Positions 7,118-12,604 of a stretch of DNA of 12,604 bases are shown here, in pieces. The stretch comes from Granulosicoccaceae bacterium. GTDB taxonomy: Bacteria; Pseudomonadota; Gammaproteobacteria; Granulosicoccales; Granulosicoccaceae. Both the position numbers and the translations under genes were made by a program. The stretch lies in NCBI GenBank assembly GCA_023301405.1, contig JALZUX010000539.1, positions 1 through 12,604 of the forward strand, read 5' to 3'. Every line of letters starts with the position of its first letter. Position 1 is the first letter of the stretch. Under the pieces are notes generated by a model. That model ran no database searches and was not told the origin of the DNA. It saw only the letters and a list, made by a program, of their open reading frames with translations.

Positions 7118-8299
7118 TTGAAATATTCAATTCTAACTTTTCACAAATCGCTGGCCAGCTGCCTCATAACGCTGACCCTATGCATCTCTACCTCTGCAAA
7201 TGCCAATCCGATAACCACCCACCCTAGCGAGGCTGTTGACCCTGCCGAGCCCAAAGAGACTACTGAAAAGTTATACATAAAGGCGATAGCCAGCCTGACC
7301 CGGGAAATCAAAACCGACAAGGCACACCGCACCGCACTGGTTGCACGAATGGATGAGGTCAGAAAGAAGCTACACGGTCTCAGATCAGAAAAAGACAACA
7401 AAAACGAGAGAAAGCCGTCACTTGTAAGCGGAATAGCCGCAATTGATCAACAAATAGTTGACCTTGAGAAGCAATTAACAGAAAAATTAATTGAATTGGC
7501 CGACCAAAAAAAAGTAGCAGCAAGCCAACCGGTACCCACTCTGCTTGAAGATGCTCTAGGCAGTAACCAGTCCCTTGAAAAGCATCGGTTATCAGCGATA
7601 CAGAATTATCGGGTGCACAAGTTCAATGCTGATATTCAACAGTCCCGAGACAAACAACAAAAGCTGCGTACTCAAAGAGTTGCTTTAGCCCAGACCACCG
7701 AGATGTTACAGACCACCCTAAGCGACAACCACAGCAAGGTAAAAACTCTCACCGACAGCAAAATTGCCCTCGAGCTGCAATTTACAGAACTCTCGGCCGC
7801 TATTGTGCAGAAGCAAGATCGCCACGACCAACACTCAAAGCGCTTAGCAGCACTTAAATTGACACCACAACAAGCTAGATTTGCCACTCATCGGGGAGAG
7901 TTACGAGATCCTACAATTGGCGTTTTACAGCGCCGATACGCCGAACCAAAAGCACAAGGCTTACTTAAATGGGAAGGGATTTTGATCGCCACTCCGCAGG
8001 AACAGACAATCGAGGCAGTATTCGACGGCACCGTGGTTTTCGCTGATCACATGCAAGGTTTCGGTGATGTAGCGATACTTGACCACGGCGAAGGCTATAT
8101 GAGTCTTTACGGCATGGCCGACTTCCTGGTAGTTGAACCGGGCCAGCAGGTAATCATCGGGGATATCATCGGCACCGTGGGTGGCTCAATTGGAAATGAC
8201 GAGTCAACTCTATACTTTGAAATTCGACATGATGCCACCACCTTAAATCCTATGGATTGGTTGAGTTTGAGGCGAATTTCTCAGGATATTGAGCCATAG
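7118..8299 (+). CDS. envC: murein hydrolase activator EnvC (degenerate M23/LytM domain)
   Basis: Periplasmic activator of septal N-acetylmuramoyl-L-alanine amidases (AmiA/AmiB in E. coli), acting under FtsEX control during cell separation. At 393 residues it is near E. coli EnvC (419). A signal peptide (1 to about 29, ending STSANA) is followed by long charged heptad-rich helices (about 45-130 and 165-245, coiled coil), then a C-terminal LytM domain from about 280 (LLKWEGILIATP to PMDWLSLRR). The domain lacks the zinc ligands of active M23 peptidases: the usual HxH position reads LYFEIR (365-370), as in EnvC, so it should be enzymatically inactive. The only start that keeps the signal peptide is TTG at 7118, without a visible ribosome site; the first in-frame ATG falls far inside. 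ctpA begins 74 bases downstream, probably in the same operon. Confidence 0.9.
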   Translation: MKYSILTFHKSLASCLITLTLCISTSANANPITTHPSEAVDPAEPKETTEKLYIKAIASLTREIKTDKAHRTALVARMDEVRKKLHGLRSEKDNKNERKPSLVSGIAAIDQQIVDLEKQLTEKLIELADQKKVAASQPVPTLLEDALGSNQSLEKHRLSAIQNYRVHKFNADIQQSRDKQQKLRTQRVALAQTTEMLQTTLSDNHSKVKTLTDSKIALELQFTELSAAIVQKQDRHDQHSKRLAALKLTPQQARFATHRGELRDPTIGVLQRRYAEPKAQGLLKWEGILIATPQEQTIEAVFDGTVVFADHMQGFGDVAILDHGEGYMSLYGMADFLVVEPGQQVIIGDIIGTVGGSIGNDESTLYFEIRHDATTLNPMDWLSLRRISQDIEP

Positions 8300-8363
8300 A
8301 CGGAGCTTTTTTGACTCATAATGATACACTTACTGAACAACAGAATTTGCCCTCTGGGCTTTT

Positions 8364-8367
8364 GGAG
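8364..8367 (+). promoter_or_regulatory. ribosome binding site that fixes the ctpA start
   Basis: GGAG lies 6 bases before the ATG at 8374. It favours this ATG over the TTG at 8311, which would add 21 residues before the signal sequence and has no such site. Confidence 0.6.
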
Positions 8368-8373
8368 TCATCA

Positions 8374-9705
8374 ATGACAATTCGGTCTAAGCCACTATCG
8401 CTAATTGCAGCCGGTACCGTGTTGGGAATCACTCTGACGCTAGGCCACAGCGTGGTCGGTGCCAGAGACAACTCCAGTGACGTATTACCGCTGGAACAGT
8501 TGCGCACTTTTTCTGACGTTTTTGCAAGGATTAAACGTAACTACGTGGAAGATGTCTCTGATGAAGACCTTCTGGAACATGCAATTCGTGGCATGTTGAG
8601 TGGCCTGGATCCTCATTCAAGCTATCTCAATACCGAACAATTTAATGAACTTCGTATTGGCACTTCCGGCGAATTCGGCGGCCTGGGCATTGAAGTTGGC
8701 TTGGAAGATGGTTTCGTCAAAGTGGTCTCGCCCATCGACGACACTCCAGCACAAAGAGCAGGCATGCTCAGCGGTGATTTAATCATTCGTCTTGATGATA
8801 AGCCCGTCAAAGGACTCGCTCTGAATGACGCGGTGAAACTGATGCGAGGCAAGCCCGGTTCTGACATCGTCTTAACTGTTGTGCGCGAAGGCGAAGACAG
8901 ACCACTGAAAATAACCATAACGCGTGCAGTAATTCAGGTGACCAGCGTAAAAACACGGTTTCTTGAGGAAGGATATGGCTACGTCCGCGTATCGCATTTT
9001 CAAACAAAAACAACCACTGATATGCTCGACGCGATCGAGAAAATGAAAGAAGAGAGCGATGATCTGAAGGGTCTGGTGCTTGATCTTCGTAATAACCCAG
9101 GTGGCGTGTTGTCAGCTGCAGTAGGCATCTCAGACGCCTTTCTGAACGACGGACTGATTGTCTATACAGACGGCCGCGAAATTGACTCTAGATTGCGTTA
9201 CTCTGCCTCACAGGGCGACATCATTGATGGCGCACCACTAGTGGTACTTGTTAACGGCGGCTCAGCTTCGGCGTCAGAAATTGTCGCTGGCGCCATGCAA
9301 GACCATGGTCGCGCAGTCGTAATGGGTGACAAAACTTTCGGTAAAGGCTCGGTACAAACCATTCAGAATCTAGCCAACGGCGGCGCGGTAAAGCTCACAA
9401 CAGCCCGTTACTACACACCGTCAGGACGCTCAATTCAGGCTGAAGGAATTATCCCTGATATCGTCACTGGCAATCTTAGGGTGTCAAAAAGAGAAGAATC
9501 CGGCATTGAACCCATCACCGAATCAAGCTTGACAGGTCACCTTAGCAATTCAAGCGATGACGAACAGCCAAGCGATGCTAGCGATATTGAGGAAGAAAAT
9601 GCCGACCAAAGCACCCCAGAGGCCAACCTGGCGGAAGACGACTATCAACTGAATGAAGCCCTGAACCTTCTCAAAGGCCTGACTATCCTTAGCCGCCGAG
9701 GTTAA
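8374..9705 (+). CDS. ctpA: carboxyl-terminal processing protease CtpA (S41, PDZ)
   Basis: Periplasmic serine protease that cleaves substrates from their C-termini; in Pseudomonas CtpA degrades cell-wall cross-link hydrolases. It has 443 residues from the ATG at 8374. A signal peptide or anchor (about 1-30, TIRSKPLSLIAAGTVLGI) is followed by the N-terminal helical region with GLDPHSSYL, a PDZ domain (about 85-170, GLGIEVG to PLKITITR) and the S41 core. GGSASASEI gives the nucleophile S299, and TFGKGSVQ gives the general base K324, 25 residues later as in E. coli Prc (S430/K455). After about 375 comes an acidic low-complexity linker, then a conserved-looking final helix (YQLNEALNLLKGL). It follows envC closely, as in many gammaproteobacteria; both act on the cell wall. 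A hairpin follows the stop. Confidence 0.94.
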   Translation: MTIRSKPLSLIAAGTVLGITLTLGHSVVGARDNSSDVLPLEQLRTFSDVFARIKRNYVEDVSDEDLLEHAIRGMLSGLDPHSSYLNTEQFNELRIGTSGEFGGLGIEVGLEDGFVKVVSPIDDTPAQRAGMLSGDLIIRLDDKPVKGLALNDAVKLMRGKPGSDIVLTVVREGEDRPLKITITRAVIQVTSVKTRFLEEGYGYVRVSHFQTKTTTDMLDAIEKMKEESDDLKGLVLDLRNNPGGVLSAAVGISDAFLNDGLIVYTDGREIDSRLRYSASQGDIIDGAPLVVLVNGGSASASEIVAGAMQDHGRAVVMGDKTFGKGSVQTIQNLANGGAVKLTTARYYTPSGRSIQAEGIIPDIVTGNLRVSKREESGIEPITESSLTGHLSNSSDDEQPSDASDIEEENADQSTPEANLAEDDYQLNEALNLLKGLTILSRRG

Positions 9706-9712
9706 TTTCAAG

Positions 9713-9737
9713 TTGCCGGAGCCTAAGGCTCCGGCAG
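9713..9737 (+). terminator. GC-rich hairpin after ctpA, probable terminator
   Basis: TGCCGGAGCC (9714-9723) pairs perfectly with GGCTCCGGCA (9727-9736) around a 3-base loop, 8 bases after the ctpA stop; a T-G pair can extend the stem. The stem is strong, but the bases that follow (CAATCTCC) contain no T run, so termination is inferred from position and strength only. Confidence 0.5.
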
Positions 9738-9857
9738 CAATCTCCACAAGCACTGTCTTTCTGCGCCACTTGCCCGCTACTCACCCCACCTCTATGTAAT
9801 TCAGCCTGAATCCGGTCGACGATTTTGCTATCGTAAAGTTTGTATATTCAGTTCACC

Positions 9858-9861
9858 GGAG
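9858..9861 (+). promoter_or_regulatory. ribosome binding site that fixes the acyl-CoA ligase start
   Basis: GGAG sits 5 bases before the ATG at 9867, deciding for this start over the TTG at 9840, which would add nine residues not expected in the family. Confidence 0.6.
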
Positions 9862-9866
9862 TAGAA

Positions 9867-11498
9867 ATGTTTCAGGGTCTAATGCAACAGCAACCGCTAA
9901 TGATTTCCAGCATCATTGAATTTGCGGAACGCTGGTATCCCAGTGTCGAAGTAGTTTCCCGCACTGTTGAAGGTCCAATTCATCGCTATACCTACCAAGA
10001 TATGGGCGTACGTGCCCGCCAACTGGCAGACAGCCTGAAAAGGCTTGGTGTTGGCCACGGTGACCGTGTAGGCACACTTGCATGGAATGGCTACCGACAC
10101 CAGGAGCTTTACTATGGAGTTTCAGGCAGCGGAGCTGTACTGCATACCGTCAATCCAAGGCTTTTTAAAGAGCAATTGGCCTATGTCATTAACCACGCCG
10201 GTGACAAAGTAATTTTTACTGATCTCACATTTGTCCCATTATTAGAAGGACTAGCAGAACAGCTCAGCAGCATCGAACACTATGTGATCATGACTGACCG
10301 TGAACACATGCCAGAGACCACTCTGGATTCTGTCGTATGCTATGAAGATTTCATCGCCAGCGGTAACGAAAACTACGAATGGCCCATCTTCGATGAAAAC
10401 TCTGCCTCAAGCATTTGCTATACATCAGGTACAACCGGGAACCCAAAGGGCGTAGTTTACTCTCACCGCTCCAGCGTGATTCACGCAATGGGTAGTGCTA
10501 TCCCAAACGCTTTAAACTTGTCGGGCAATGATTCAATCTTACTTGTCGTTCCCCAGTTCCACGTAAACTCATGGGGAGTGAGTTACGCTGCACCAATGAA
10601 CGGCTGCAAACTGGTATTACCTGGCCCTGCGATGGACGGGGCCTCAATTCATACGCTTCTAGAACAGGAAAAGTGCACATTATCTCTGGCGGTACCCACA
10701 GTCTGGATGATGTTAACAGGCTATCTACGCGAAAGCGGCGCACAACTCCCAAACATGAAGCGTGTGGTTATCGGTGGCTCAGCAGTACCGGAAGCTATGA
10801 TCCGGTCATTTGAACAAGACTACGGGGTTAGCGTAATACACGCGTGGGGAATGACAGAAACCAGCCCGCTCGGCACACTTAACTTCTTAATGCCACATCT
10901 ACAAGACCTTGACTACGAAGACCAAATGCCAGTGAAACTAAAACAAGGCAAACCACTCTTCGGCATCGACATAAGAATCATAGACGATGAAGGCAACCCG
11001 CTCCTCCATGACGGCATCGCTTTTGGCAGATTGCAAACTCGCGGCCACTGGGTCACAAGCGGCTATTTCAACGATGAAGAAAACCAAGCGTTCACTGCCG
11101 ACGGCTGGTTTGATACCGGCGACGTAGCCACCATCGACAAGGACGGCTATATGATGATCACCGACCGCACCAAAGATGTCATAAAGTCCGGTGGTGAATG
11201 GATAAGCTCTATTGAGATTGAAAACCTAGCCGTCGGGCACCCTGCTGTCGCTGAAGCGGCAGTTATTGCGATCCCACACCCCAAGTGGGATGAAAGACCA
11301 TTAGTAGTTGCCGTCATTGCTAACGGCCAACAAACAGACAAAGATGAATTACTAGCACACTTGGCTAAAGGTTTAGCCAAATGGCAAGTACCAGACGATG
11401 TAGTTTTTGTCGACGAGCTACCCCATGGGGCCACAGGTAAGCTTAATAAATTAAAGTTACGTGAAGACTTCACAAACTACGAATTCCCTAACACATGA
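9867..11498 (+). CDS. acyl-CoA ligase, medium-chain (AlkK) / DmdB-like
   Basis: ANL-superfamily acyl-CoA synthetase of 543 residues, forming acyl-CoA from a carboxylic acid, ATP and CoA in the cytoplasm. Motifs are the P-loop YTSGTTGNPKG (185-195), HAWGMTETSPLG (W327 onward), TGD (417-419), DRTKDVIKSGGEWISS, and HGATGK with the adenylation lysine K525. The opening MxQQQPLMISSII, the NPRLF region and SGGEWISSIEIEN match the AlkK/DmdB branch (medium-chain fatty acids, or 3-methylmercaptopropionate in DMSP degradation) and clearly not FadD. The sequence alone does not settle the substrate, so no symbol is given. No DMSP or alkane genes are nearby. The stop overlaps the next gene's ATG (ATGA), suggesting translational coupling. 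A TATATT at 9843-9848 could be a -10 element, but it lacks a good -35. Confidence 0.92.
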   Translation: MFQGLMQQQPLMISSIIEFAERWYPSVEVVSRTVEGPIHRYTYQDMGVRARQLADSLKRLGVGHGDRVGTLAWNGYRHQELYYGVSGSGAVLHTVNPRLFKEQLAYVINHAGDKVIFTDLTFVPLLEGLAEQLSSIEHYVIMTDREHMPETTLDSVVCYEDFIASGNENYEWPIFDENSASSICYTSGTTGNPKGVVYSHRSSVIHAMGSAIPNALNLSGNDSILLVVPQFHVNSWGVSYAAPMNGCKLVLPGPAMDGASIHTLLEQEKCTLSLAVPTVWMMLTGYLRESGAQLPNMKRVVIGGSAVPEAMIRSFEQDYGVSVIHAWGMTETSPLGTLNFLMPHLQDLDYEDQMPVKLKQGKPLFGIDIRIIDDEGNPLLHDGIAFGRLQTRGHWVTSGYFNDEENQAFTADGWFDTGDVATIDKDGYMMITDRTKDVIKSGGEWISSIEIENLAVGHPAVAEAAVIAIPHPKWDERPLVVAVIANGQQTDKDELLAHLAKGLAKWQVPDDVVFVDELPHGATGKLNKLKLREDFTNYEFPNT

Positions 11499-12136
11499 TC
11501 AGTATTCTGCAGCAACAACAGTACGCGGTTTTTGTAATAATAATTATTGCGTTAATCATCTCGTTAACGTTCCACGAATTTGCACACGCCGCATCGGCAA
11601 AATATTTTGGCGACGATACCGCTCAACGACTGGGTCGCTTAAATATTAACCCAATAGCTCACATCGACCCGATAGGATTACTGATGGTGGTATTAGTTGG
11701 CTTCGGGTACGCAAAACCAGTTCCTACTAATCCACGTAACTTTAATTCAAAATGGGCAATGCCTCTGATAGCAGCTGCTGGCCCGGCGATGAACTTACTC
11801 CTAGCGTTCATCACCATTAATGTATTTGTTTTCGGGGTTAACTCAGGTATTGCGTGGTTCTCTGAGCCCGGCCCTGAATACTTTTTCAAGCTTCTGGCCA
11901 GAATAAATTTACTACTCATGTTATTTAATCTGATACCACTTGGTCCACTCGACGGTCACTACATACTTGGTCACTTTCTACCGCACAATGCTGCGATGAA
12001 ATACCATGAATATAATAGTAAGTACGGGCACTACGCCTTTTTAGGGCTTATTCTGCTAAGCATTGCCGGAATACCTATATTCTTCGCCTTGATGAATCTC
12101 TCTAATACAATACTTCCCTACCTCATTATTGGATAA
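11495..12136 (+). CDS. site-2 protease family protein (M50 intramembrane metalloprotease)
   Basis: A polytopic membrane protein of 213 residues. HEFAH (27-31), within the first hydrophobic segment (about 11-33), is the M50 zinc motif. NLIPLGPLDG supplies the third ligand, D153, in a later segment. Further hydrophobic stretches lie at about 62-78, 88-112, 130-150 and 175-205. The segment GYAKPVPTNPRNF followed by AAAGPAMNLLLA is typical of the short bacterial S2P subgroup without a PDZ domain (SpoIVFB-like), and the length fits. Family members cleave transmembrane segments of membrane-tethered regulators or signal-peptide remnants; the substrate here is unknown. The start overlaps the ligase stop by 4 bases and has no ribosome site of its own, so translation probably depends on ribosomes finishing the ligase. 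A hairpin follows. Confidence 0.92.
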   Translation: MISILQQQQYAVFVIIIIALIISLTFHEFAHAASAKYFGDDTAQRLGRLNINPIAHIDPIGLLMVVLVGFGYAKPVPTNPRNFNSKWAMPLIAAAGPAMNLLLAFITINVFVFGVNSGIAWFSEPGPEYFFKLLARINLLLMLFNLIPLGPLDGHYILGHFLPHNAAMKYHEYNSKYGHYAFLGLILLSIAGIPIFFALMNLSNTILPYLIIG

Positions 12137-12154
12137 CACCAATAAAACTTAATA

Positions 12155-12180
12155 TGGGTTGACCGCCTAACGTCAACCCA
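12155..12180 (+). terminator. hairpin after the M50 gene, probable terminator
   Basis: TGGGTTGAC (12155-12163) pairs perfectly with GTCAACCCA (12172-12180) around an 8-base loop, 18 bases after the M50 stop. No T run follows, so the call rests on position and a 9-bp stem. Confidence 0.45.
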
Positions 12181-12517
12181 CTATCCCTAGCTTAGTACAA
12201 CCCGCTATTCCACACTCGCAACATCGCGTTGCTCATTACAATTCTTTAAAAATCCACACACTTAATTCATTACATAAACACTGCTCGAAATAAGCCGCGG
12301 GAACACTATTCAGCGCTGTGCTTTGATCACTATTAAAATAGCATCAAGGCCAGACCTCGGAAGCTGACAATATACCGATCCAGCTCAGCAATTATTTTTT
12401 ATTAAAATATACGAACCCTAAAGAGCTGACCCATGGATGTTATATAACAAATAACTGCACGGTGTGAGGAACTTCATTCAGCCGCTTTAAGTCATCGTGC
12501 TACTGGGATCCACACAC

Positions 12518-12533
12518 CTGTACTTACATACAG
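12518..12533. promoter_or_regulatory. LexA (SOS) box candidate
   Basis: CTGTACTTACATACAG matches the gammaproteobacterial LexA pattern CTGT-N8-ACAG in both half sites, with a mostly A/T centre. The symmetry extends one base on each side (CCTGTA with TACAGG). A TATTAC (12547-12552) downstream could be a -10 element. The window ends 71 bases later with no gene, so the regulated gene would lie beyond the right edge. Confidence 0.45.
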
Positions 12534-12604
12534 GCATGTTGGAAAATATTACTCATTTACCGCTGTAAAAGCACTTATTAACGGTTTACCGACCAAGGCA
12601 CTAG

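Larger units (their letters stand above)
12137..12604. other. 468 bases without a convincing gene, right end of window
   Basis: No ORF longer than about 40 codons with a plausible start is seen on either strand. The stretch contains the hairpin after the M50 gene, an interrupted palindrome (12323-12347), an AT-rich segment (12391-12411), GTTATATAAC (12438-12447) and a LexA-type box (12518-12533). It probably includes the control region of a gene beyond the right edge. Confidence 0.5.

Noticed and set aside
12230..12256. boxA/rRNA-leader-like sequence (TTGCTCATTACA, then TTCTTTAAAAAT)
   Set aside because: It resembles the antitermination leader before 16S rRNA, but no 16S start appears in the following 350 bases and the match is imperfect.

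Overview
The window looks like chromosomal core sequence from a gammaproteobacterium, possibly marine or environmental. Base composition is near balanced (judged by eye). The evidence is a FadD closely matching the E. coli enzyme (561 residues from the chosen start), a PepN collinear with the E. coli M1 aminopeptidase, a CspD-like cold-shock protein, and an envC-ctpA pair of the kind typical of Gammaproteobacteria. I see no insertion sequence, phage gene, CRISPR array, tRNA or rRNA.

Layout from left to right. (1) The 5' part of an alpha/beta hydrolase gene runs off the left edge on the minus strand, divergent from fadD (long-chain acyl-CoA synthetase, plus strand). Two consecutive inverted repeats follow fadD. 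(2) A cold-shock-domain gene and pepN lie on the minus strand. The 350-base gap between them holds a candidate csp promoter with a strong palindrome on its upstream side. (3) A 467-base gap separates pepN from a divergent, membrane-anchored putative metallopeptidase with a metzincin-like HExxHxxGxxD motif. (4) A gap with a short signal-peptide ORF, a candidate promoter and a small hairpin precedes envC (degenerate LytM domain, TTG start) and ctpA (S41 PDZ protease), probably one operon ending in a GC-rich hairpin. (5) A medium-chain-type acyl-CoA ligase (AlkK/DmdB-like) overlaps by 4 bases an M50 site-2-protease-family gene, followed by another hairpin. (6) The last 468 bases contain no convincing gene but carry a good LexA (SOS) box match near the right edge.

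Functional themes. Fatty-acid activation appears twice, with two ligases of different classes. Protein and envelope turnover appears repeatedly: PepN for cytoplasmic peptides, EnvC for activating septal amidases, CtpA in the periplasm, an M50 protease in the membrane, and an uncharacterised metzincin-like protein. gpmI, often found beside envC, is not there. Most of the window is ordinary; the points most worth checking are the metzincin-like protein, the LexA-type site, the csp control region and the short signal-peptide ORF.
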